Positions 41,852 through 51,106 of a stretch of 64,000 nt of DNA are shown here, one piece after another (within the stretch, counting starts at the first letter, position 1; each line of letters begins with the position of its first letter). The stretch lies in contig NZ_JAAIUV010000002.1 of NCBI RefSeq assembly GCF_010975035.1, positions 124,001 through 188,000 on the forward strand. The letters are read 5' to 3'. Position numbers and translations under genes: made by a program. Below the pieces are notes generated by a model. It saw only the letters and a list, made by a program, of their open reading frames with translations, did no database searches and was not told the origin of the DNA. The DNA is from Neobacillus thermocopriae (GTDB lineage: Bacteria > Bacillota > Bacilli > Bacillales > Cytobacillaceae).

Positions 41852-43969
41852 ATGGAACAACAGAAATATGAGTATTCCATAGATTGGGCTGGTCGGAAGT
41901 TAACTGTTGAAATTGGGCAATTAGCCAAACAGGCTAACGGTGCTGTCTTGGTTCGCTATGGTGATACTGCCGTATTAAGTACGGCTACAGCTTCAAAGGA
42001 ACCAAAAAATTTAGATTTTTTTCCATTAACTGTAAATTACGAGGAACGTTTATATGCAGTTGGGAAAATACCAGGTGGTTTCATTAAACGGGAAGGACGA
42101 CCTAGTGAGAAGGCGATTTTGGCTAGCCGTTTGATTGACCGTCCAATTCGTCCATTATTTGCTGAAGGATTTCGAAATGAAGTTCAGATCGTTAGCATCG
42201 TGATGAGTGTGGATCAGGATTGTTCAACAGAAATGGCGGCTATGTTTGGATCTTCCTTAGCACTTTGTGTATCGGATATTCCGTTTGAAGGCCCAATTGC
42301 TGGGGTCGTAGTTGGCCGGGTAGACAATGAATTTGTTATTAATCCAACGGTAGAACAGTTAGAGAAAAGTGATATTCACTTAACGGTTGCTGGTACAAAA
42401 GATGCAATCAATATGGTTGAAGCAGGTGCTGATGAAGTTCCTGAAGAGGTTATGCTTGAAGCCATTATGTTCGGTCATGAAGAAATCAAGCGATTAATAG
42501 AATTTCAGGAAAAAATTGTCGCAGAAATCGGCAAAGAAAAAATGGAAGTGACCTTATATGAAATTGATAAGGAGCTTGAAGAAGAAGTAAAGGCAGCCTG
42601 TGAAGCGGATCTAATAAAAGCGATCCAAGTTCAAGAGAAACATGCTCGTGAAGATGCTATTAATGAAGTGAAAAATCGAGTGTTGGCTCAATATGAGGAA
42701 CAAGAAGCAGATGAAGAAGTACTAAAACAAGTTAAACAGATTTTGGATAAAATTGTTAAAGCGGAAGTCCGTCGCTTAATCACAGTTGAGAAAATACGTC
42801 CTGACGGGCGCAAGATTGATGAGATTCGTCCATTGTCTTCACAAGTAGGTATTCTGCCTCGTACCCATGGATCAGGTTTATTTACCCGTGGTCAAACACA
42901 GGCATTAAGCATTTGTACTTTAGGTGCCATGGGAGATGTTCAAATTCTTGATGGCCTTGGAATTGAAGAAGAAAAACGCTTTATGCACCATTATAATTTC
43001 CCTTCCTTTAGTGTAGGAGAAACGGGCCCGATTCGCGGACCAGGTCGTCGTGAAATTGGTCATGGAGCACTTGGTGAGCGTGCATTGGAACCTGTTATCC
43101 CATCTGAAAAGGAATTTCCATATACGATCCGTCTAGTATCTGAAGTTTTGGAATCGAATGGTTCCACTTCACAAGCGAGTATTTGTGCAAGTACACTAGC
43201 CATGATGGATGCAGGTGTACCTATTAAAGCCCCAGTAGCAGGTATTGCAATGGGCCTTGTTAAATCAGGTGAGCACTATACTGTTTTAACGGACATTCAA
43301 GGAATGGAAGACCATCTTGGTGACATGGACTTTAAAGTTGCCGGAACTGCGAAAGGTGTAACGGCTCTTCAAATGGATATTAAAATTGATGGGCTATCTC
43401 GCGAAATTTTAGAAGAGGCTTTACAGCAGGCGAAAGTTGGAAGAATGCAGATTTTGGAATCTATGACTGCTACTATTGCTGAGCCTAGAGCAGAACTTTC
43501 CAAGTTTGCTCCAAAAATCTTAACCATGACGATTAATCCTGAAAAAATACGTGATGTCATTGGACCTAGTGGAAAACAAATTAATAAGATTATTGAAGAA
43601 ACAGGCGTTAAGATTGATATTGAGCAAGATGGAACGATCTTTATTGCTTCAAGTGATCCAGCAATGAACGAAAAAGCGAAGAAAATCATCGAAGATATTG
43701 TTCGAGAAGTGGTTGTTGGACAAATCTATCTTGGAAAAGTAAAACGCATTGAGAAATTTGGTGCCTTTGTAGAAATTTTTGCAGGAAAAGACGGTCTTGT
43801 ACACATTTCTGAGCTTGCTGAAGAGCGGGTAGGAAAAGTGGAGGATGTAGTTCAGATCGGGGACGAGATTTTAGTCAAAGTAACCGAAATTGACAAACAA
43901 GGCCGTGTAAATCTTTCCCGTAAAGCTGTTCTAAAAGAACAGAAAGAAAAGGCTGGAGAGAAACAATAA
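41852..43969 (+). CDS. pnp: Polynucleotide phosphorylase
   Basis: 3'-5' phosphorolytic RNA exonuclease. 705 residues: two RNase PH domains joined by a helical segment (first [19 protein letters not shown]; second with [20 protein letters not shown] and [19 protein letters not shown]), then KH ([18 protein letters not shown]) and S1 ([20 protein letters not shown]). Works beside RNase J encoded further downstream. Confidence 0.97.
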   Translation: MEQQKYEYSIDWAGRKLTVEIGQLAKQANGAVLVRYGDTAVLSTATASKEPKNLDFFPLTVNYEERLYAVGKIPGGFIKREGRPSEKAILASRLIDRPIRPLFAEGFRNEVQIVSIVMSVDQDCSTEMAAMFGSSLALCVSDIPFEGPIAGVVVGRVDNEFVINPTVEQLEKSDIHLTVAGTKDAINMVEAGADEVPEEVMLEAIMFGHEEIKRLIEFQEKIVAEIGKEKMEVTLYEIDKELEEEVKAACEADLIKAIQVQEKHAREDAINEVKNRVLAQYEEQEADEEVLKQVKQILDKIVKAEVRRLITVEKIRPDGRKIDEIRPLSSQVGILPRTHGSGLFTRGQTQALSICTLGAMGDVQILDGLGIEEEKRFMHHYNFPSFSVGETGPIRGPGRREIGHGALGERALEPVIPSEKEFPYTIRLVSEVLESNGSTSQASICASTLAMMDAGVPIKAPVAGIAMGLVKSGEHYTVLTDIQGMEDHLGDMDFKVAGTAKGVTALQMDIKIDGLSREILEEALQQAKVGRMQILESMTATIAEPRAELSKFAPKILTMTINPEKIRDVIGPSGKQINKIIEETGVKIDIEQDGTIFIASSDPAMNEKAKKIIEDIVREVVVGQIYLGKVKRIEKFGAFVEIFAGKDGLVHISELAEERVGKVEDVVQIGDEILVKVTEIDKQGRVNLSRKAVLKEQKEKAGEKQ

Positions 43970-43991
43970 TTTTGAGAACATCGTTTAAGAT

Positions 43992-44024
43992 AATAGTCAG
44001 GGGCCATCATGTCCCTGACTATTT
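43992..44024 (+). terminator. Terminator of pnp
   Basis: AATAGTCAGGG (43992-44002) pairs with CCCTGACTATT (44013-44023); short, interrupted T tail. Confidence 0.75.
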
Positions 44025-44052
44025 CATTATGAGCATCGTTCTACCTCGTCCA

Positions 44053-44075
44053 TTCTATACATAATCTGTATAGAA
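44053..44075. repeat. Perfect 9-base inverted repeat upstream of ylxY
   Basis: TTCTATACA (44053-44061) and TGTATAGAA (44067-44075), spacer TAATC. It ends about ten bases before the ylxY ribosome site; operator or hairpin. Confidence 0.65.
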
Positions 44076-44091
44076 GAGGGGGAAAGGTAGA

Positions 44092-45039
44092 ATGAAGAGG
44101 ATAAGTATAATTATATTGATCTGTATGATGGCATGGTTCTTTGTAAGCAACCCATTGGTAAACAAATATGTTTCCACACTAAAGTTCACCACACTGCCTG
44201 CAATTAATGAGTCAGATAAACTTTATCAGACGATTGTAAAAAAGGCAGATACATATGAAATTAAGCCTATTGATGCAAAAATCGATCCTGTATGGAAGGC
44301 GATTCCTGGTTATAACGGCATGAAGGTTGATATAGAAGCCTCTTATAAAAATATGAAGAAAAAAGGCGTTTTTGATGAAAAGAAATTAGTCTTTACCCAA
44401 TGGCGGCCCAATGTCCATTTGGAGGACCTGTCTCCTGCTCCGATTTACAGGGGAAATCCAGAAAAACCAATGGTCTCTTTTATTATTAATGTTGCTTGGG
44501 GGAATGAATATCTGACAGATATGCTAGCAACGTTAAAGAAGCATCGTGTTTCGGCTAGTTTTTTTCTTGAAGGAAATTGGGTGAAGAAGAACCCAGATCT
44601 AGCGAAAATGATAGTTGATGCTGGACATGAAGTGGGCAACCACTCCTATTCTCATCCGGATATGGCGAAATTGACAGCTGCCCAGGCAAGACAACAAATG
44701 ATTAAAACGAACGAAATTATCGAGGCCGTAACCGAGAAAAAAGTAAAATGGTTTGCACCACCTAGTGGAAGTTATCGAGAAGAAACAGTGAAAGTGGCAC
44801 ATGAATTAAAGATGAAGACCGTCATGTGGACAGTTGATACAGTAGATTGGAAAAAACCATCCCCTGATGTTCTAATTAACCGAGTAATTTCCAAAATTGA
44901 TAAAGGTTCCATGGTACTCATGCATCCTACCGATGCCACGGCAAAATCTTTAGATCGTTTAATCACAGCCATTAAACAAAAGAATTTATCAATTGGTACA
45001 GTTTCAGAATTAATGAACGAAGAAAGAATCATGAAATAA
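44092..45039 (+). CDS. ylxY: Sporulation-type polysaccharide deacetylase family protein YlxY
   Basis: 315 residues with an N-terminal membrane anchor/signal (about 4-20) and a NodB-like domain (about 120-310). The usual catalytic TFDDGP motif is replaced by FIINVAWGNEY, so the first metal-binding Asp pair is missing, while HSYSHP and APPSGSYREE remain. Same context as B. subtilis ylxY, downstream of pnp and before mlpA. Acts outside the membrane if at all; the missing Asp suggests altered or lost deacetylase activity. Confidence 0.88.
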   Translation: MKRISIIILICMMAWFFVSNPLVNKYVSTLKFTTLPAINESDKLYQTIVKKADTYEIKPIDAKIDPVWKAIPGYNGMKVDIEASYKNMKKKGVFDEKKLVFTQWRPNVHLEDLSPAPIYRGNPEKPMVSFIINVAWGNEYLTDMLATLKKHRVSASFFLEGNWVKKNPDLAKMIVDAGHEVGNHSYSHPDMAKLTAAQARQQMIKTNEIIEAVTEKKVKWFAPPSGSYREETVKVAHELKMKTVMWTVDTVDWKKPSPDVLINRVISKIDKGSMVLMHPTDATAKSLDRLITAIKQKNLSIGTVSELMNEERIMK

Positions 45040-45060
45040 GATGGAAGTAACATCTCATAT

Positions 45061-45089
45061 TTGGAGAAAATCGTGATAGTAGGTATAAT
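45061..45089 (+). promoter_or_regulatory. Promoter of mlpA
   Basis: TTGGAG (45061-45066), 17 bases, perfect TATAAT (45084-45089). Confidence 0.6.
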
Positions 45090-45136
45090 TAACTAATGGA
45101 TAGTAGCATCTGCTGTTTATAGACAGGAGGAAATCG

Positions 45137-46375
45137 ATGATAAACAAATACACATGCCAAAATGGAGTAAGAATCGTATTAGAACAAATTCCTACGGTAC
45201 GATCAGTGGCGATCGGTATCTGGATAGGAACAGGTTCTAGGAATGAAAATCAACAAACGAACGGGATTTCCCATTTCCTTGAACACATGTTCTTTAAAGG
45301 TACCAAAACTAGGACTGCCAAGGAAATCGCAGAATCCTTTGATAGTATTGGTGGTCAAGTTAATGCTTTTACCTCAAAGGAATATACTTGCTATTATGCC
45401 AAAGTCCTTGATACTCATTCCAAAATGGCTTTGGATGTATTAGCAGATATGTTCTTTAATTCAACTTTTGTGGAAGAGGAACTAGTAAAAGAAAGAAATG
45501 TTGTCTTAGAAGAAATAAAAATGTACGAGGATACACCGGATGATATTGTCCATGATTTACTAGGAAGAGCTGTGTACGAAGATCATCCGCTTGGTTATCC
45601 TATCCTTGGTACGGAAGAAACATTAAACACCTTTACAGGTGAATCCTTAAAGAATTATATTCATGAAAGATATACACCTGAAAATGTGGTGGTTTCTATT
45701 GCTGGAAATGTACCTGAAAGTTTTATTAAAGAGGTAGAGAATTATTTCGGATACTATCAAGGAGGAAGTAAGGAAGCGAAGGAAAGTACCCCTGTTTTTC
45801 ATTCGAATCGGATTTCCCGAAAGAAAGAAACAGAACAGGCGCATCTTTGCATTGGATTTGAAGGTTTAAAAGTTGGCCATGAGGATGTATACAGTCTTAT
45901 TACTTTAAATAATATTTTAGGTGGCAGCATGAGTTCGAGGTTATTTCAAGAGGTTCGTGAACAAAGGGGCTTGGCCTATTCCGTATTCTCCTATCACTCT
46001 GCTTATTTAGATAGCGGTATGGTCACAATATATGGCGGAACGGGTGCCAAACAGCTAGATGTTTTATTTGATACAATTCAAGAAACACTAGAAAAACTCA
46101 AACAAACGGGGATTACTGAAAAAGAATTAACAAATAGTAAAGAGCAGCTGAAAGGTAGCTTAATGTTAAGCCTTGAAAGCACGAATAGCCGCATGAGCCG
46201 CAATGGGAAAAATGAATTATTATTAAAGCGCCACCGATCCCTTGATGAAATTATTGAACAAATTGACTCGGTAACGAAAGAAAGCGTGGATGAAATGGCG
46301 AGAAAGGTCTTTACAGATAAATTTTCTGTTGCCTTAATAAGCCCGAATGGTGAGTTACCAAAGAAATTAACATAA
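45137..46375 (+). CDS. mlpA: M16-family zinc protease MlpA (YmxG)
   Basis: 412 residues with the inverted zinc motif HFLEH (46-50) and the distal Glu in ERNVVLEEIKMYEDTPDD; the C-terminal half has the paired RGLAYSVFSYHSAY domain. In B. subtilis MlpA affects extracellular protease production. Ends at a strong terminator. Confidence 0.93.
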   Translation: MINKYTCQNGVRIVLEQIPTVRSVAIGIWIGTGSRNENQQTNGISHFLEHMFFKGTKTRTAKEIAESFDSIGGQVNAFTSKEYTCYYAKVLDTHSKMALDVLADMFFNSTFVEEELVKERNVVLEEIKMYEDTPDDIVHDLLGRAVYEDHPLGYPILGTEETLNTFTGESLKNYIHERYTPENVVVSIAGNVPESFIKEVENYFGYYQGGSKEAKESTPVFHSNRISRKKETEQAHLCIGFEGLKVGHEDVYSLITLNNILGGSMSSRLFQEVREQRGLAYSVFSYHSAYLDSGMVTIYGGTGAKQLDVLFDTIQETLEKLKQTGITEKELTNSKEQLKGSLMLSLESTNSRMSRNGKNELLLKRHRSLDEIIEQIDSVTKESVDEMARKVFTDKFSVALISPNGELPKKLT

Positions 46376-46380
46376 TAAAG

Positions 46381-46421
46381 AGGGTTTCCTAAAAAGTTGA
46401 ACTTTTAGGAAACCCTTTTTT
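46381..46421 (+). terminator. Intrinsic terminator of mlpA
   Basis: AGGGTTTCCTAAAA (46381) pairs with TTTTAGGAAACCCT (to 46416); about 16 pairs with one bulged A, then Ts. Confidence 0.93.
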
Positions 46422-46544
46422 GTTTATTAAAAACCTTTTCTATAGGAGGCCATACGTCGCTATGCAAGGCGTTTCGCTTTTCTTATTCTAAATAAGATTT
46501 TCCTTCTATAGAATGGTAGAAATAAGGTGGAGGTGTGTTCATGA

Positions 46545-46796
46545 ATGAGGTTAAGTGAATTAAGCGGAAAAGAAATTGTTAATGTTAAAAAGGCAGAGCG
46601 ATTGGGTGTTCTTGGCCAAACAGATTTAGAAATCAATGAAAATACAGGACAAATCCAAGCATTATTAATTCCAACTGTAAAATGGTTTGGTTTTCGGAAA
46701 CAGGGAGAGGAAGTTAGAGTGCCATGGCAACATATAAAGAAAATTGGCAGTGATATGATTATCATCGATGTACCTGAAGAACAAAAAGAAGATTGA
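46545..46796 (+). CDS. ymxH: YlmC/YmxH family sporulation protein
   Basis: 83-residue PRC-barrel protein (MRLSELSGKEIVNVKKAERL, VPWQHIKKIGSDMIIID). Family linked to sporulation by distribution and placed before dpaA; no biochemical role is known. An ATG four bases earlier leads to a stop after five codons; ATG 46545 is used with GGTGGAGGTG upstream. Own terminator. Confidence 0.88.
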   Translation: MRLSELSGKEIVNVKKAERLGVLGQTDLEINENTGQIQALLIPTVKWFGFRKQGEEVRVPWQHIKKIGSDMIIIDVPEEQKED

Positions 46797-46820
46797 ACCT
46801 ATATTAAATAGTGATTAAAA

Positions 46821-46855
46821 AAAGCCCAAGCAAACGAATCATTGCTTGGGCTTTT
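46821..46855 (+). terminator. Intrinsic terminator of ymxH
   Basis: AAAGCCCAAGCAA (46821-46833) and TTGCTTGGGCTTT (46842-46854) around an 8-base loop. Confidence 0.9.
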
Positions 46856-46881
46856 ATAATTTTTTAATAAATGGAAAACTC

Positions 46882-46909
46882 ACCGATTTAGGCAATTTTA
46901 CATAAGATG
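46882..46909 (+). promoter_or_regulatory. Candidate sigma-K promoter of dpaAB
   Basis: ACC at 46882-46884, 16 bases, CATAAGATG at 46901-46909, close to the sigma-K consensus (AC, then CATANNNTA). It stands 60 bases before dpaA, which is mother-cell expressed in B. subtilis. Confidence 0.45.
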
Positions 46910-46969
46910 TTGAAGTGATAAGAGCTATTGAATGCCAAATGGATAATAAAAAAGAAGGTGAATGTTTTC

Positions 46970-47866
46970 ATGCTGACAGGGATGCAAATAGCCGTCATTG
47001 GTGGAGATGCCAGGCAGCTGGAAATTATCCGAAAGTTAACTGAATTAGATGCGCGTATTTCACTTATTGGCTTCGAACAACTTGATCATGCCTTCACTGG
47101 TGCTGTAAAGGAAAAAATAAATGAAGTTGATTTTTCAAATATAGATGCCATTATTTTACCAGTAGCTGGAACGAATTTAGAAGGACAAATAGAAACGATT
47201 TTTTCAAATGAGAAGGTTGTTTTAACAGAGGACATTCTCTTAAAAACGCCTGAACACTGTACGATTTATTCAGGAATTAGTAATGCCTATTTAAATGGTA
47301 TTGTGAAAGCGGCTAAGAGAAAATTGGTTCAATTGTTTTCACGTGATGATGTGGCTATTTATAATTCCATTCCAACTGTGGAAGGAACGATCATGATGGC
47401 TATCCAGCATACGGATTTCACCATCCATGGTTCTAACGTAACCATACTTGGACTTGGACGCTGTGGAATGAGTATTGCAAGAGCGTTCCATGGGTTAGGA
47501 GCAAAAGTAAAAGTAGGCGCTAGAAGAAGTGAACATCTTGCTAGAATTACCGAAATGGGTGTGACACCCTTTCACTTAAGCAATATTGAAAAAGAGGTAA
47601 CGGATACCGATATTTTAATCAATACTATTCCGAAACTAGTTGTCAGTGCGGCAGTTATCGCCAAGCTTCCAGCACACACGCTTGTTATTGATATTGCTTC
47701 TAAACCTGGAGGTACAGATTTCCGATATGCGGAAAAAAGGGGGATTAAAGCATTACTTGCTCCGAGCCTGCCAGGTATTGTTGCGCCAAAAACGGCTGGG
47801 CAAATTTTAGCCGATGTTCTATCTCAACTGCTCCAAGAGGACTTAGTTAACAGAAAGGGGAAATAA
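46970..47866 (+). CDS. dpaA: Dipicolinate synthase subunit A
   Basis: With DpaB oxidises the DapA product to dipicolinic acid, the calcium chelator of the spore core. 298 residues: MQIAVIGGDARQLEIIRKL at the start, a second Rossmann motif VTILGLGRCGMSIARAF (about residue 155), KVGARRSEHLARITEMG, and LPGIVAPKTAGQIL. ATG 46970 matches SpoVFA; a longer frame to 46928 lacks a ribosome site. dpaB follows after three bases. Confidence 0.95.
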   Translation: MLTGMQIAVIGGDARQLEIIRKLTELDARISLIGFEQLDHAFTGAVKEKINEVDFSNIDAIILPVAGTNLEGQIETIFSNEKVVLTEDILLKTPEHCTIYSGISNAYLNGIVKAAKRKLVQLFSRDDVAIYNSIPTVEGTIMMAIQHTDFTIHGSNVTILGLGRCGMSIARAFHGLGAKVKVGARRSEHLARITEMGVTPFHLSNIEKEVTDTDILINTIPKLVVSAAVIAKLPAHTLVIDIASKPGGTDFRYAEKRGIKALLAPSLPGIVAPKTAGQILADVLSQLLQEDLVNRKGK

Positions 47867-47869
47867 TTA

Positions 47870-48469
47870 ATGAGTTTAAAAGGGAAGAGAATTGGTTTTG
47901 GCTTAACTGGATCTCACTGTACGTATGATGCCGTTTTTCCCGAAATTGAAAAACTAGTTCAAGAGGGAGCGGAGGTAGTACCTATTGTTACATTTACTGT
48001 GAAAAATACTGATACCCGGTTTGGAAAGGGGGAGAATTGGGTACAGCGTATTGAGGAATTAACAGGCAATACAGTAATCGATTCGATTGTAAAAGCAGAA
48101 CCATTAGGCCCTAAATATCCACTCGATTGTATGGTCATCGCCCCATTAACGGGTGTCTCTATGAGTAAATTTGCAAATGCCATCAATGACAGTCCTGTAT
48201 TAATGGCAGCAAAAGCTACTTTGCGTAACTTAAAACCTGTTGTACTTGGTATTTCTACTAATGATGCACTTGGTCTAAATGGAGTAAATTTGATGCGGCT
48301 GATGGCGACAAAAAATATTTACTTCATCCCTTATGGACAGGATGATCCAATTAATAAGCCCAATTCGATGGTAGCGAGAATGACTCTGTTAATAGATACA
48401 GTAAAGGCAGCTTTAGAGGGTAGGCAACTCCAACCTGTTTTAATTGAAAGATATAAAGATGGAGAGTAA
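47870..48469 (+). CDS. dpaB: Dipicolinate synthase subunit B
   Basis: Flavoprotein-like subunit (199 residues) of dipicolinate synthase: KRIGFGLTGSHCTYDAVFP, VIAPLTGVSMSKFANAI, SPVLMAAKATLRNLKPVVLG. Almost abuts dpaA; asd follows after a longer gap with its own leader, so the sporulation and vegetative parts of the cluster may be controlled apart. Confidence 0.94.
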   Translation: MSLKGKRIGFGLTGSHCTYDAVFPEIEKLVQEGAEVVPIVTFTVKNTDTRFGKGENWVQRIEELTGNTVIDSIVKAEPLGPKYPLDCMVIAPLTGVSMSKFANAINDSPVLMAAKATLRNLKPVVLGISTNDALGLNGVNLMRLMATKNIYFIPYGQDDPINKPNSMVARMTLLIDTVKAALEGRQLQPVLIERYKDGE

Positions 48470-48515
48470 AATCCTTTTCCCCAAGTACTTAAATGGTTAT
48501 TTCTTCATTGGAATA

Positions 48516-48566
48516 TGTTAAAATAAATTAATCATGAATCAGTGGGTTTTTTCCTTAACCGACTGA
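48516..48566 (+). promoter_or_regulatory. Candidate promoter and leader hairpin of asd
   Basis: Extended -10 (TG at 48516, TAAAAT at 48519-48524) without a clear -35, then TCAGT-GGTT (48539-48548) pairing with AACC-ACTGA (48557-48566) across a G-G mismatch. A second helix ATGCTGG (48594) with CCAGCGT (48628) ends just before the asd ribosome site. Confidence 0.4.
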
Positions 48567-48657
48567 GATGGTTTACCAATACAATAAAATAGTATGCTGG
48601 CATCAAAACTATTTTCAGTGGAAATAACCAGCGTAGAGATTGGAAAGGGGAACTAGA

Positions 48658-49704
48658 ATGAGTCAAAAAGGGTTTCATGTCGCAGTAGTTGGAGCAACTG
48701 GTGCAGTAGGGCAACAAATGATTCAAACTTTAATGAAGGAAAAATTTCCTATTGGAAAATTAACCTTACTTTCTTCCGCTCGTTCTGCTGGAAAAAAGGT
48801 AAATGTGAACGGTGAGGAATATACCGTACAAGAGGCAACTCCTGATAGTTTTGAAGGAGTGGATATTGCCTTGTTCAGTGCGGGTGGCAGTGTATCTAAG
48901 GAACTTGCTCCTGAGGCTGTTAAGCGCGGTGCCGTTGTGGTTGATAATACAAGTGCCTTTCGTATGGAAACTGATGTACCTTTAGTTGTACCAGAAGTGA
49001 ACGAAAGTGACTTGTATCATCATAAAGGAATTATCGCTAATCCGAACTGCTCTACCATTCAAATGGTTGTCGCCCTCGAACCTATTCGCCAAAAGTTTGG
49101 CCTTAAAAAGGTTATTGTATCCACCTATCAGGCTGTTTCCGGTGCAGGAGCGGCTGCTGTAGAAGAACTAATGGATCAGACAAAAGCGATCTTGAATAAA
49201 GAAAACTATGAACCAAATATCCTGCCAGTAAAATCAGATAATAAACATTATCAAATCGCATTTAATGCCATTCCGCAAATTGACAAATTTCAGGAAAATG
49301 ATTTTACTTTTGAAGAAATGAAAATGATTAACGAAACGAAGAAAATCATGCATTTACCAGACTTGCAAGTTGCTGCAACTTGTGTCCGTCTCCCTATTGC
49401 AGTTGGGCATTCAGAGTCTGTATACTTTGAAATTGAATCAGAACATGTAACAGCCCAAGAAATTAAAGAAGTATTAAAAGATGCACCTGGTGTTGTTTTA
49501 CAAGATGAACCAGAAAATCAATTGTATCCAATGCCGGCTGATTGTGTAGGGAAAAATGAGGTTTTTGTTGGAAGAATTAGAAAAGATCTTGATGAACCAC
49601 GTGGCTTCCATATGTGGGTTGTTTCCGATAACCTTTTAAAAGGCGCAGCTTGGAATTCAGTGCAAATTGCTGAGAGATTAATCGAATTAGGTCTAGTAAA
49701 ATAA
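48658..49704 (+). CDS. asd: Aspartate-semialdehyde dehydrogenase
   Basis: Second common step of the aspartate pathway (lysine, DAP, methionine, threonine). 348 residues: [20 protein letters not shown] fold, catalytic Cys in [13 protein letters not shown] near residue 128, and [14 protein letters not shown] 48658 after GGAAAGGGG. asd-dapG-dapA supply DapA product for cell wall and spore dipicolinate. Confidence 0.96.
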   Translation: MSQKGFHVAVVGATGAVGQQMIQTLMKEKFPIGKLTLLSSARSAGKKVNVNGEEYTVQEATPDSFEGVDIALFSAGGSVSKELAPEAVKRGAVVVDNTSAFRMETDVPLVVPEVNESDLYHHKGIIANPNCSTIQMVVALEPIRQKFGLKKVIVSTYQAVSGAGAAAVEELMDQTKAILNKENYEPNILPVKSDNKHYQIAFNAIPQIDKFQENDFTFEEMKMINETKKIMHLPDLQVAATCVRLPIAVGHSESVYFEIESEHVTAQEIKEVLKDAPGVVLQDEPENQLYPMPADCVGKNEVFVGRIRKDLDEPRGFHMWVVSDNLLKGAAWNSVQIAERLIELGLVK

Positions 49705-49730
49705 ATGTTTTCATTAAAGGCAGGTTAATT

Positions 49731-50975
49731 ATGAAAATCATCGTACAAAAATTTGGCGGTACATCTGTCAAGGATGAGAATAGCAGAAAACATGCACAAA
49801 GACATATTGAAAAGGCATTAGCTGATGGCTATAAGGTTGTAGTGGTTGTTTCAGCTATGGGGAGAAAGGGAGATCCCTATGCTACCGACACCCTTTTATC
49901 ACTAATCGGTGGAAATGGAAGTAAACTTACTAAACGGGAACTAGATATACTAATGTCCTGTGGAGAAGTTATTTCAAGTATCGTTTTTACCAATATGCTG
50001 CTTGAAAGTGGAATTCATGCTACGGCGTTAACTGGAGCACAAGCCGGATTCAGAACCAATAATGATCACACCAATGCAAAAATAATGGAGATGAAATGTG
50101 ACCGGTTACTAAGGGAACTTGAGCACCATGATGTCGTAGTTGTCGCAGGATTTCAAGGTGCGGCAAAAAACGGAGATGTCACTACCATTGGACGAGGTGG
50201 AAGTGATACCTCCGCTGCTGCGTTAGGGGCAGCTTTAAACGCTGAATGGATTGATATTTTTACAGATGTGGAAGGAATCATGACCGCTGACCCGAGAATT
50301 GTTGAAAATGCACGTCCACTTTCCGTTGTTACTTATACTGAGGTTTGCAACATGGCCTATCAAGGTGCGAAAGTAATTCATCCAAGAGCGGTCGAAATCG
50401 CCATGCAGGCGAAGGTACCCATTCGAATTCGTTCAACGTATTCAGATTCCATGGGAACGTTAGTTACATCCTTAAATAAAAATAATCGTGGTACTGATAT
50501 TAAAGAACGATTAGTAACTGGCATTGCCCATGTTTCAAATGTTACTCAAATTAAGGTGTTTGCAAAGAAAGATCAATATTACCTGCAAGCTGAAGTATTT
50601 AAAGGGATGGCCAATGAAAATATAAGTGTAGATTTTATTAATATCTCACCTAACGGCGTTGTGTATACTGTCAGTGAGGAGATGACTGAAAAGGCCATTC
50701 GTGTCTTGAATGAACTAGGACATGAGCCAGTGGTTGAACGTCACTGTGCTAAAGTTTCCGTGGTAGGAGCAGGAATTGCTGGTGTCCCTGGGGTCACTTC
50801 AAAAATTGTTACGGCTCTATCTGATCAAGGGATAAGAATATTACAGTCAGCTGATAGCCATACAACTATTTGGGTACTAGTAAAGCAAGAAGACTTGATT
50901 AAATCAGTCAATGCGCTCCATGATGCTTTTCAATTGGAAGTAGAATCATTTGAATATAATCAGTCAAATTGGTAA
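49731..50975 (+). CDS. dapG: Aspartokinase I (DapG type)
   Basis: Phosphorylates aspartate. 414 residues: kinase domain (IIVQKFGGTSVKDE, TIGRGGSDTSAAAL, TDVEGIMTADPR) and two C-terminal ACT domains (from about 270). In B. subtilis the DAP-sensitive isozyme at this locus is DapG. Starts 26 bases after asd with AAAGGCAGG. Confidence 0.94.
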   Translation: MKIIVQKFGGTSVKDENSRKHAQRHIEKALADGYKVVVVVSAMGRKGDPYATDTLLSLIGGNGSKLTKRELDILMSCGEVISSIVFTNMLLESGIHATALTGAQAGFRTNNDHTNAKIMEMKCDRLLRELEHHDVVVVAGFQGAAKNGDVTTIGRGGSDTSAAALGAALNAEWIDIFTDVEGIMTADPRIVENARPLSVVTYTEVCNMAYQGAKVIHPRAVEIAMQAKVPIRIRSTYSDSMGTLVTSLNKNNRGTDIKERLVTGIAHVSNVTQIKVFAKKDQYYLQAEVFKGMANENISVDFINISPNGVVYTVSEEMTEKAIRVLNELGHEPVVERHCAKVSVVGAGIAGVPGVTSKIVTALSDQGIRILQSADSHTTIWVLVKQEDLIKSVNALHDAFQLEVESFEYNQSNW

Positions 50976-51017
50976 AATGCTTCAAGTGAAATGACTATGG
51001 GCTTTGACTTAGCTCTA

Positions 51018-51072
51018 GGTTGATTTGCTACGAAGGTGGCAAATGATCAACCGATTAACCATTACTTCGTAG
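51018..51072 (+). ncRNA. Pseudoknot-capable leader upstream of dapA
   Basis: GGTTGAT (51018-51024) pairs with ATCAACC (51046-51052), and CTACGAAG (51028-51035), inside that loop, pairs with CTTCGTAG (51065-51072) downstream: an H-type pseudoknot topology, or two competing helices. GATTAACC (51053) offers a third partner for the first strand. It ends 20 or so bases before the dapA ribosome site; no known riboswitch recognised. Confidence 0.45.
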
Positions 51073-51106
51073 AATATGGCAACATTTAAGTAAAGGAGCA
51101 TTTAAA

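Noticed and set aside
44020-44065. Sigma-E promoter for ylxY
   Set aside because: TATACATA resembles a sigma-E -10 but no -35 at proper spacing.
50976-51106. Lysine riboswitch (L box) before dapA
   Set aside because: Far too short for the five-helix aptamer and lacks its conserved core; the interleaved helices are a different structure.
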